Below are positions 1 to 5,836 of a stretch of 5,836 bases of DNA, piece after piece. The notes below the pieces were generated by a model. The model was given only the letters and a program-made list of their open reading frames with translations, searched no databases and was not told where the DNA came from. A program made the translations under genes and the position numbers. This DNA comes from Paludibacteraceae bacterium (GTDB lineage Bacteria > Bacteroidota > Bacteroidia > Bacteroidales > Paludibacteraceae). Each line of letters starts with the position of its first letter. The first letter of the stretch is position 1. The stretch spans positions 1 through 5,836 of the forward strand of contig CANIXM010000141.1 in assembly GCA_947471245.1 (NCBI GenBank), in the 5' to 3' direction.

Positions 1-1640
1 GTAAAAGTGATGGAGTCAATTTGCTCTGCCGTAGGTTTAGGAGTGAAGATAGAAACCACTACCATCATCAAAACGATAAAAACAAGTAACCAAATTTCAA
101 ATATCAACCAATTGGTTTTCCAAAACCATGAAGTTGATTCCCAAAAACCCCCAGTCATCACATCTTTTCCACTGTGGGTGAAAACATTGGTAAGCAAACG
201 TGCCATCCCAATGAAAAAACCTACAATCATACCAGCTTCTCCAGCTTTAGGTGTAATTCTTTTAGAAAATATTCCGAGTACAAACACTGCCACCATAGCT
301 GGTGCAAGTAAAGACTGAATACCTTGTAGGTAATCATAAAGGCTACCTAAATTCATCATTACTGGAATCCAAGCCATACCCAATACAACAACGACCATAG
401 TTGCAATACGTCCAACAAGAACATAGGTACTTTCACTCTTATCTTTATACATCGGTTTATAGAAATCCTCAGTAAAAAGTGTGGCACATGAATTGAAAAA
501 AGCCGCCAATGAAGCCACCAATGCAGATATAAACCCGATAGTAACAATTCCCTTAACTCCCGCAGGCAATACAAATTTCACCATTGAACCAAATGCTGTA
601 TCTGGGTTTTCTAGAGTAAAACCACTGCCTGGACGAGCCGCCAATGCTGCTGCAATCATTCCAGGAATTAAGAACATGAAAACAGGAAGAACTTTGAAAT
701 AACCAGCAGCAATTGTACCTCTACGAGCACGTTTCATCACTACATCATGAGCCTCACCTTTTGTTTGTCCCAATACACGTTGTACAATGTGTTGGTCGGT
801 ACACCAATACCAAAAGCCAATGATAACAGCTCCGATGAACACCCAAAAACCAGGATAATCATCATACATAGGATCACCAGTTTCGAAGTGAAACATGTGG
901 TTGGTTCCATAAGCTACACCATCTTTACCAACACTTAGGGTTTTGGCATGGTCAATCATAGCTGTCCAACCCTGAGCAATGTCTCCACCACCCAATGCTG
1001 ACAATCCAAGGAATAATACGAGGAATGAACCGATAATTAGAATTGGAGTTTGAATGGCAGATAAGGTCATAACACCTTTCATCCCACCAAACACAGTAAA
1101 TACGCCTGTGAGTACAATTAAGCCAATAGCGCCATACCAAAAAGGAAGACCCAAAAGACTTTCCATGAAAATACCACCTGTAAATGCAGTCACACTAACC
1201 TTAGTAAGTACATAGGCGATAAGTGTGATGATTGACAACCATGAACCAGTAGCAGGAGTATATCTGTTTTTCAAGAAATCAGGCATGGTGATAATCTTGC
1301 CCAATTTGGCATTCATTAGCTGATAAAATGGAACAAATAACCATCCTAAAATGAGAATCATCCATCCTTGCATTTCCCAGTGTGCCATACCAACACCTGA
1401 TTTAGCACCAGTTCCAGCAAGTCCCACTAGGTGTTCAGAACCAATGTTTGCCGCAAAAATAGCTGCACCGATGATGTACCAAGGCTCCCCTTTTCCGAAT
1501 AGATAATCTTCGCTATTGGCACCAACTTGAGATAGTTTGTCTTTTTTTACCGAACGCCAGACAGCCCAGGTTACAGCAAGAATACCGACAGCGATAATGA
1601 CCCAGTCGAGCCATATAAATTCATGTGAACTCCAATTCAT
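1..1640 (-). CDS. SGLT-type sodium/sugar symporter (SSS family), C-terminus beyond the window
   Basis: Inner-membrane Na+-coupled sugar cotransporter, probably for L-arabinose given its place as last visible gene of the operon; the substrate is inferred from context. The frame is open without a stop from the ATG at 1640 to the left edge: 546 complete codons, and the next two bases already specify Thr. It reads as a multi-spanning protein with hydrophobic segments near residues 9-28, 54-78, 93-109, 132-158, 165-213, 263-280, 310-335, 356-388, 406-457, 469-486 and 511-532. It closely resembles animal SGLT1: GSEHLVGLAGTG at 67-78, WYWCTDQ at 277-283, GYFK at 313-316, NSCATLFTEDFY at 383-394 and YDYLQ at 435-439. 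By alignment from memory, His70, Glu89, Tyr278, Trp279, Lys316 and Gln439 match sugar-pocket or gate residues. The last residues, PTAEQIDSITF, resemble the late loop of bacterial SGLTs, so only a short tail, perhaps one more helix, is missing. It starts 19 bases after araB with no Shine-Dalgarno sequence. Confidence 0.93.
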   Translation of the reverse strand, partial: MNWSSHEFIWLDWVIIAVGILAVTWAVWRSVKKDKLSQVGANSEDYLFGKGEPWYIIGAAIFAANIGSEHLVGLAGTGAKSGVGMAHWEMQGWMILILGWLFVPFYQLMNAKLGKIITMPDFLKNRYTPATGSWLSIITLIAYVLTKVSVTAFTGGIFMESLLGLPFWYGAIGLIVLTGVFTVFGGMKGVMTLSAIQTPILIIGSFLVLFLGLSALGGGDIAQGWTAMIDHAKTLSVGKDGVAYGTNHMFHFETGDPMYDDYPGFWVFIGAVIIGFWYWCTDQHIVQRVLGQTKGEAHDVVMKRARRGTIAAGYFKVLPVFMFLIPGMIAAALAARPGSGFTLENPDTAFGSMVKFVLPAGVKGIVTIGFISALVASLAAFFNSCATLFTEDFYKPMYKDKSESTYVLVGRIATMVVVVLGMAWIPVMMNLGSLYDYLQGIQSLLAPAMVAVFVLGIFSKRITPKAGEAGMIVGFFIGMARLLTNVFTHSGKDVMTGGFWESTSWFWKTNWLIFEIWLLVFIVLMMVVVSIFTPKPTAEQIDSITF

Positions 1641-1659
1641 AATTTCTAACTATTAAATT

Positions 1660-3330
1660 TTATTTTGATGATAATTCGTTTTCAGTAAATTGGCCTAAGC
1701 TGACATACTTTTTGTATAATTCAGCATATAATTTTGCATTTTCGGCATTGGGAAAATACTCAGATGCAAAACCCATTCCCATGGCTGCTTGTGCATCTTC
1801 TACTTTATCGTACACACCAGCAACTACAGCAGCAAACATCGATGCACCAAAAGCACATGCTTGTTCAGCTTTAGCCACTTTGATGGGCATGTTCAATACA
1901 TCGGCCATGGTTTGCATTACGAAAGGTGACTTCAATGAAATACCACCGATGCCGATAATTTCTTTAATTTCCACACCATTTTCAATGAACCGATCTACTA
2001 TTGCTTTTGAACCATAAGCAGTGGCTTCAACCAACGCACGGAAAACCAAAGGCGCAGAGCTTCCAAGAGTAATCCCTGTGATTGACCCTTTGAGCAATTG
2101 GTTAGCATCAGGAGTACGACGACCATTCATCCAATCAGTAGCCATGATAGTAGATTCAGATACAGGAACCAACATCGCTTCATTTGATAAAGCTGGTATG
2201 ATTTGATCCAGTGTTTCTTCAATTAACTTTTGTTTGGTGGCCTCATCTACTAATGTGGTTTTAGCAAGAATATTTTCAATAGGCCAAGCCACTACACGTT
2301 TGAACCATGCGTAAATATCTCCAAAAGCCGATTGACCAGCTTCAAGACCAATTAATCCTGGAATTACAGATCCATCCACTTGTCCACAGATACCTGGGAT
2401 TAACTTGTGGCCCATTTCTTCGTACGAAGACACCATGATATCACATGTAGAAGTCCCAATCACACGTACCAATGAGCCAGGTTTCACTTCAGCACCAACA
2501 GCACCCATGTGACAGTCAAATGCACCAGCAGCAATAGCAACATTGGTCGTCAAACCAAGACGAGCAGCCCACTCAGGAGTAAGATTACCTACTTTTTTAT
2601 TACTTGGACAAGTTTCTGTATATAGTCTATCTCTGTAACCTGCTAACAATGGATCAAGTGTAGTAAGGAAAGCCTCAGAAGGAAGTCCACCCCATTTATC
2701 TAACCACATAGCTTTGTGTCCAGACGCACAGCGGCTACGGCAAATAATGGATGGTTCAGTTTTGCCAGAAAGGAGACCTGGCAACCAATCGCAATGTTCA
2801 ACAATAGAATAGCCTGCAGCACGAACTTTTTCGTCAGCACGTAACACATGAAGCGCCTTTGCCCAAAACCACTCAGACGAATAAATACCACCTTCATACG
2901 ATGTATAGTCAATATCCCATTTACCAGCAAGCTCATTGATTTCTTCTGCTTCTTGAATAGCAGTATGATCTTTCCACAACACAAACATTGCGTTTGGATT
3001 TTCGGCAAATTCAGGTAGAAGTGCTAGTGGGGTTCCAGACTTATCAGTAAACACGGGTGTGCTACCTGTGGTGTCAAATGCCATACCTACCACATTCTCA
3101 GCAGTACCTGCTGGACATTTTGACAATGCATCTTTTACAGTGTACTCAAGCACTTCAACATAATCTAGCGGATGTTGACGATACTGATTAGCGGTAGGAA
3201 CACAGTATTTACCTTCCGCCCAACGTGGATAATTTTTCACAGAAGAAGCCAATTCCTCTCCGGTATTGGCATTCACTACAACGGCACGAGCTGAGTCGCT
3301 ACCATAATCTAAACCTATTACAAATTTCAT
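1660..3330 (-). CDS. araB: L-ribulokinase
   Basis: Cytoplasmic FGGY-family sugar kinase that phosphorylates L-ribulose with ATP to L-ribulose 5-phosphate, the second step of arabinose breakdown. The protein is 556 residues; E. coli AraB is 566. The N-terminal domain opens with the ATPase-fold loop GLDYGSDSAR at 6-15. The AraB-type substrate region includes FDTTGSTP at 85-92, WKDHTA at 119-124 and EGGIYSSEWFWAK at 146-158. GAFDCHMGAVGA at 269-280 contains the expected catalytic base, Asp272, and is followed by VIGTSTCDI at 290-298. The C-terminal domain has IGGISLKSP at 461-469 and the late QACAFGAS motif at 490-497. The start is secure because the conserved glycine-rich loop begins six residues in. 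Unlike its neighbours, its upstream sequence is G-rich, because a palindromic repeat element ends four bases before the start codon. The AraB-specific motifs make xylulokinase or glycerol kinase unlikely. Confidence 0.98.
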   Translation of the reverse strand: MKFVIGLDYGSDSARAVVVNANTGEELASSVKNYPRWAEGKYCVPTANQYRQHPLDYVEVLEYTVKDALSKCPAGTAENVVGMAFDTTGSTPVFTDKSGTPLALLPEFAENPNAMFVLWKDHTAIQEAEEINELAGKWDIDYTSYEGGIYSSEWFWAKALHVLRADEKVRAAGYSIVEHCDWLPGLLSGKTEPSIICRSRCASGHKAMWLDKWGGLPSEAFLTTLDPLLAGYRDRLYTETCPSNKKVGNLTPEWAARLGLTTNVAIAAGAFDCHMGAVGAEVKPGSLVRVIGTSTCDIMVSSYEEMGHKLIPGICGQVDGSVIPGLIGLEAGQSAFGDIYAWFKRVVAWPIENILAKTTLVDEATKQKLIEETLDQIIPALSNEAMLVPVSESTIMATDWMNGRRTPDANQLLKGSITGITLGSSAPLVFRALVEATAYGSKAIVDRFIENGVEIKEIIGIGGISLKSPFVMQTMADVLNMPIKVAKAEQACAFGASMFAAVVAGVYDKVEDAQAAMGMGFASEYFPNAENAKLYAELYKKYVSLGQFTENELSSK

Positions 3331-3334
3331 AAAA

Positions 3335-3441
3335 GCCCCCTCTGACTCCCCCTTAGGGGAGAATATTTTTATTATTAATACTTATTTAGCTAAAATAAAT
3401 GCACTCCCCCAAAGCCTCCCCAATGGGGAGGTTGGAGGGGC
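3335..3441. repeat. C/G-rich palindromic intergenic element (REP or MITE-like) between araA and araB
   Basis: An imperfect inverted repeat of about 107 bases fills the araA-araB spacer. Its ends are GCCCCC at 3335-3340 and, inverted, GGGGC at 3437-3441. Each arm folds into its own hairpin: CTCCCC 3346-3351 with GGGGAG 3356-3361 (4-base loop), and CCTCCCC 3415-3421 with GGGGAGG 3425-3431 (3-base loop). The second can extend with a mismatch and small bulge to 3404-3440. Between them is an A/T-only-like core (3362-3400) containing the palindrome TTTAGCTAAA at 3385-3394. Composition differs sharply from the surrounding genes and from the other two spacers. I recall similar C-rich palindromes scattered between genes in Bacteroidota genomes, but could not check this. 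No transposase is encoded, so if mobile it would move in trans. Confidence 0.75.
3404..3440 (-). terminator. Possible attenuating hairpin after araA
   Basis: In the direction of transcription, the transcript just after the araA stop folds into a strong GC-rich stem: the inner CCTCCCC/GGGGAGG pairs perfectly around three bases, and outer CCCC/GGGG-rich arms add pairs. It is followed by a T-rich but interrupted stretch (TGCATTTATTTTAG). That falls short of a canonical intrinsic terminator, so complete termination is unlikely with araB and the symporter downstream. Partial termination, or protection of the upstream mRNA from 3' decay, is possible. This is the right arm of the repeat element rather than a dedicated site. 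Confidence 0.3.
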
Positions 3442-3444
3442 ATT

Positions 3445-4950
3445 TTATCTCAATGCTTTGTTTAACATGTAATACACCTCGTTGTTGCGAATATCTTGTT
3501 TGAACTGACGCATGTTGGTGTCTTTATCAATAATCAACATTTCGAGGTCGGCAATTTCAGCATAATCTTCCATCATTTCGGTAGTGATAGAGAAAGAGAA
3601 GCTAGAGTGGTGAGTACCACCAGCTACTATCCATGCTCCTGCTCCTACTTCTAGGTTTGGTTGAGGAATCCAAAGACCACAAGCTACTGGCAATTTAGGC
3701 AATGCCTCTGGCTCGATAACTTCCACTTCGTTAACAATCATACGGAAACGATTACCCATGTCAACGATAGTTGCAGCAATACCAGTACCTTTGTGCGCTT
3801 GGAAAATCAAACGTGCACATACACCTGCATCACCTATACCTAAGAAATGAACTTCAATACGTGGTTTTTCAGCAGCAATTTCTGGATTGATTTCCAACAT
3901 GTGTGATTGAAGAATTGCACTTTGAGCACCATTGAAATTCAACACATAATCTTCAAGGAATGAACATCCACCAGGCAGACCTTGTGCCATCACCCACATG
4001 GTGCGAGTCAAAGCAGCAGTTTTCCAGTCGCCTTCAGCACCAAATCCATAACCTTCAGCCATCAGACGTTGAGATGCAAATCCCATCAACTGAGACATGC
4101 CTTCCAATTCATTGAAACTAGTTGTGAATGCAGTGGCTCCTTTAGCTTCCAAAAACTTGCGAAGTCCAATTTCCTGAGCTGCAGCTTGACGAACAGAAAT
4201 GTGTTTTTCGGCACCTTTCTTACAGTCATCAGCAAAGTCATATAGTTTTTCATATTCTGTAATCAAAGCATCAATTTCAGGCTCGGTTACAGCATTTACA
4301 TAAGGCACCAATTTAGCAATAGGTGCATTGTCAACGTGGTAACCCAAGCGGATTTCTGCTTCTACTTTGTCACCGTCAGTAACAGCAACATTATTCATGT
4401 TGTCACCAAAACGGATGATCAACATATTTTGAGAATCAGCCCATCCAGCACAAACACGCATCCAAGAAGCGATTTTGGCATGAGTTGATTGGTCTTTCCA
4501 ATATCCAACCACTACTTTGCGTGGTTTGCGAAGACGGCTTGTGATGAAACCAAACTCACGATCGCCGTGAGCTGATTGATTTAAGTTCATGTAATTCATA
4601 TCAATTTCTGACCAAGGAATTTGTTGGTCAAATTGAGTATGAAGGTGCAACAATGGTTTTTTATAATCCATCAAACCATGAATCCACATTTTTGCAGGCG
4701 AGAATGTATGCATCCAAGTAATCAAACCCACACACTTCGTATCTCCATTAGCAGCACGCATAATTTCAGCTATCTCTGATGAAGAATTAGCTGTTCCTTT
4801 ATAAACTACTTTTACAGGAAGATTGCCTGAGTCATTCAATCCCTTTACCATTTCATTTGAGTGAGCATCAACAGACACTACTGCATCACCACCGTATAGC
4901 AATTGTGCTCCGGTCACGAACCATACTTCTAAATCTTTAAAGAATTCCAT
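3445..4950 (-). CDS. araA: L-arabinose isomerase
   Basis: Cytoplasmic Mn2+-dependent ketol isomerase that converts L-arabinose to L-ribulose, the first catabolic step. The protein is 501 residues against 500 for E. coli AraA, and active-site numbering coincides almost exactly. The metal ligands are Glu306 (GAEGDWKTAA), Glu333 (FLEDYV), His350 (QSHMLE) and His448 (GGTHHSS). The N-terminal substrate segment FVTGAQLLYG at 11-20 includes Gln16 and Tyr19. Further family signatures are TWMHTFSPAKMWI at 78-90, HLHTQFDQQIPW at 102-113 and MNLNQSAHGDREFG at 121-134. The chosen ATG gives the usual N-terminus (EVWFVTGAQ at 8-16). It starts 70 bases after araD; the spacer is A/T-rich, with no Shine-Dalgarno sequence and no convincing promoter. 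Cotranscription with araD is therefore the simplest reading. The stop codon lies only three bases from the edge of the palindromic element downstream. Confidence 0.99.
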   Translation of the reverse strand: MEFFKDLEVWFVTGAQLLYGGDAVVSVDAHSNEMVKGLNDSGNLPVKVVYKGTANSSSEIAEIMRAANGDTKCVGLITWMHTFSPAKMWIHGLMDYKKPLLHLHTQFDQQIPWSEIDMNYMNLNQSAHGDREFGFITSRLRKPRKVVVGYWKDQSTHAKIASWMRVCAGWADSQNMLIIRFGDNMNNVAVTDGDKVEAEIRLGYHVDNAPIAKLVPYVNAVTEPEIDALITEYEKLYDFADDCKKGAEKHISVRQAAAQEIGLRKFLEAKGATAFTTSFNELEGMSQLMGFASQRLMAEGYGFGAEGDWKTAALTRTMWVMAQGLPGGCSFLEDYVLNFNGAQSAILQSHMLEINPEIAAEKPRIEVHFLGIGDAGVCARLIFQAHKGTGIAATIVDMGNRFRMIVNEVEVIEPEALPKLPVACGLWIPQPNLEVGAGAWIVAGGTHHSSFSFSITTEMMEDYAEIADLEMLIIDKDTNMRQFKQDIRNNEVYYMLNKALR

Positions 4951-5020
4951 ACTATTTATTGTGTTAAATTATTAATTTTATTTTGTTTTTTTGTATTCAA
5001 ATTTGAGACAATGAGCAAGC

Positions 5021-5707
5021 TTATTTCTGACCATAATATGCATTTGGGCCGTGCTTACGCATAAAATGCTTGTCTATCAACAATGGATTCATTTGCAAGT
5101 TGGGATTCACCGTATATGCTATGTAGGCCATTTTTGAAACTTGCTCCATCACCACTGCATTGTGAACCGCATCATGAGCGTCTTTTCCCCAAGAAAATGG
5201 TCCATGATTGCAGACCAAAACAGCTGGCACATGATCTGGGTTTATCGTAGCAAAGCGTTCAATAATCACTTTACCTGTTTCTTTTTCATATTCACCTTTC
5301 ACTTCTTCCTCTGTCATCATTCTGGTACAAGGTATTTCTTGAGCAAAATAGTCTGCATGCGTAGTACCAATATTAGGCACATCACATCCTGCTTGAGCCC
5401 AAGAAGTGGCATAGGTAGAGTGGGTATGAACCACGCCACCAATATTTGGAAAAGCTTTGTACAATTCGAGGTGAGTAGCAAGGTCAGACGATGGTTTTAG
5501 TTTCCCATCAACCACCTTTCCATCTAAATCCACCACCACCATGTCATCAGCAGTCATCACATCATAAGATACACCCGATGGTTTGATAACCACTAAGCCG
5601 GTCTTGCGATCAATAGCACTAACATTACCCCAAGTAAAGATGACCAATCCATGCTGTACCAGCTCTAAATTTGCTTTGAAAACCTCAGCCTTTAATTTCT
5701 TCAACAT
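5021..5707 (-). CDS. araD: L-ribulose-5-phosphate 4-epimerase
   Basis: Cytoplasmic zinc enzyme of the class II aldolase/epimerase family. It converts L-ribulose 5-phosphate to D-xylulose 5-phosphate by a retro-aldol mechanism, linking arabinose to the pentose phosphate pathway. The protein is 228 residues against 231 for E. coli AraD. Phosphate-binding segments are GNVS 27-30, KPSG 42-45 and SSD 73-75. The zinc ligands are His94 and His96 (HTH) and His168 (CNHGPFSWGK). The residues that separate the epimerase from L-fuculose-1-phosphate aldolase are present: Asp119 in THADYF, and Tyr225 in the C-terminal AYYGQ, matching E. coli Asp120 and Tyr229. The start gives the normal short N-terminus. 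It is the first gene of the visible unit, and the 129 bases before it hold two perfect inverted repeats. No Shine-Dalgarno sequence precedes it; the leader next to the ATG is almost pure A/T. The related UlaF/SgbE epimerases are alternatives on sequence alone, but the araA and araB neighbours decide for AraD. Confidence 0.98.
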   Translation of the reverse strand: MLKKLKAEVFKANLELVQHGLVIFTWGNVSAIDRKTGLVVIKPSGVSYDVMTADDMVVVDLDGKVVDGKLKPSSDLATHLELYKAFPNIGGVVHTHSTYATSWAQAGCDVPNIGTTHADYFAQEIPCTRMMTEEEVKGEYEKETGKVIIERFATINPDHVPAVLVCNHGPFSWGKDAHDAVHNAVVMEQVSKMAYIAYTVNPNLQMNPLLIDKHFMRKHGPNAYYGQK

Positions 5708-5730
5708 AATAAATAATAATTAAGTTTTTT

Positions 5731-5753
5731 ATTAGTGTAGAATTTACACTAAT
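5731..5753. promoter_or_regulatory. Perfect 9-base inverted repeat, putative operator of the arabinose operon
   Basis: ATTAGTGTA at 5731-5739 is repeated exactly inverted as TACACTAAT at 5745-5753, around a 5-base spacer (GAATT). It lies 24 to 46 bases before the araD start codon. Arm length and spacing fit a site for a dimeric winged-helix repressor better than an RNA hairpin, since the arms are A/T-rich. In Bacteroides thetaiotaomicron the arabinose genes are controlled by AraR, an NrtR-family (Nudix-like) repressor released by L-arabinose, and an equivalent is the obvious candidate here. The match to its published operator was not checked. No regulator gene is in the window. Confidence 0.6.
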
Positions 5754-5774
5754 TCATTTACTAAAATAAATTCA

Positions 5775-5805
5775 AGAAGTTACATGCATACAGTAGCATG
5801 TAAAA
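5775..5805 (-). promoter_or_regulatory. Weak Bacteroidota-type promoter candidate for the ara operon
   Basis: Reading toward araD, TTTT (5805-5802) is followed after exactly 19 bases by TAACTTCT (5782-5775). The Bacteroidota consensus is TTTG at -33 and TAnnTTTG at -7 with about 19-20 bases between. Spacing fits, but the -33 box matches 3 of 4 and the -7 box only 4 of its 6 fixed bases. Transcription would start near 5770 and give a leader of about 60 bases. That would place the 5731-5753 repeat just downstream of the start site and the 5780-5803 repeat across the promoter itself. In such A/T-rich DNA chance matches are common. Confidence 0.25.
5780..5803. promoter_or_regulatory. Perfect 8-base inverted repeat, second putative regulatory site
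   Basis: TTACATGC at 5780-5787 returns inverted as GCATGTAA at 5796-5803, with an 8-base spacer (ATACAGTA). It lies 73 to 96 bases upstream of the araD start and shares no core with the nearer repeat, so it would be read by a different protein or act as an RNA stem. It falls between and overlaps the boxes of the only promoter candidate, the position expected for a repressor site. It could equally be the tail hairpin of an upstream gene, but no T-run follows on the minus strand. Function is inferred from symmetry and position only. Confidence 0.4.
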
Positions 5806-5836
5806 GTCGTTTATTTCGAGGAGTGAACTACGAAAA

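Noticed and set aside
1..1640. Possibility that the symporter is a broken gene, since the region contains only short open frames bounded by stops in other frames
   Set aside because: Codon-by-codon reading from 1640 down to 3 shows one uninterrupted frame with SGLT motifs throughout; it merely lacks its stop codon within the window.
2700..3008. A 102-codon minus-strand open frame rich in Cys, Lys and Leu inside araB
   Set aside because: It lies wholly within the intact araB reading frame, has no recognisable motif, and is an out-of-frame shadow.
3404..3440. CRISPR repeat or riboswitch in the araA-araB spacer
   Set aside because: There is no direct repetition with unique spacers, and the structure is two simple C/G hairpins with no conserved riboswitch core that I recognise.
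4997..5006. Self-complementary TCAAATTTGA in the araD-araA spacer, and a possible promoter for araA
   Set aside because: Ten-base A/T-rich palindromes are common by chance, and no TAnnTTTG-like box is correctly spaced from the TTTG here.
5141..5500. A 119-codon plus-strand open frame opposite araD
   Set aside because: Its His/Phe/Cys-rich composition is what antisense reading of a real gene gives; araD is unmistakable on the other strand and no plus-strand initiation signal is visible.
5814..5835. TTTCG / CGAAA inverted repeat near the right edge
   Set aside because: Arms of only five bases with a 12-base spacer are expected by chance.
5813..5836. Minus-strand frame entering from the right edge and ending FVVHSSK then TAA, possibly the tail of an upstream gene such as a regulator
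   Set aside because: Only about seven residues are visible and another frame is also open here; too short to call a gene.

Overview
The window carries one transcription unit, entirely on the minus strand, that encodes L-arabinose catabolism and uptake. In transcription order (right to left) it reads: a 129-base upstream region with two perfect inverted repeats, araD (L-ribulose-5-phosphate 4-epimerase), araA (L-arabinose isomerase), araB (L-ribulokinase), and the 5' 546 codons of an SGLT-type sodium/sugar symporter that runs off the left edge. All four reading frames are intact as far as visible, and all expected catalytic residues of the three enzymes are present.

The organism is most likely a member of Bacteroidota, possibly Cytophagales, Flavobacteriia or Sphingobacteriia; this is inference. 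The evidence is moderately low GC, A/T-rich leaders without a Shine-Dalgarno sequence before araD, araA and the symporter, an arabinose operon served by an SSS-family symporter instead of an ABC or AraE system, and a C/G-rich palindromic intergenic element of a kind I associate with this phylum. Genus cannot be called.

Layout. 5708-5836: leader with inverted repeats at 5731-5753 and 5780-5803 and a weak Bacteroidota-type promoter candidate. 5021-5707: araD. 4951-5020: 70-base A/T-rich spacer. 3445-4950: araA. 3331-3444: spacer almost wholly occupied by a palindromic repeat element that touches the araA stop codon and ends four bases before the araB start. 1660-3330: araB. 1641-1659: 19-base spacer. 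1-1640: symporter, 3' end missing.

Function. The symporter would bring in arabinose or a related sugar with Na+; AraA converts L-arabinose to L-ribulose, AraB phosphorylates it, and AraD epimerises L-ribulose 5-phosphate to D-xylulose 5-phosphate for the pentose phosphate pathway. No regulator lies in the window. I do not see an undescribed system here. The points most worth a second look are the palindromic element inside the operon and the two putative operators upstream of araD.
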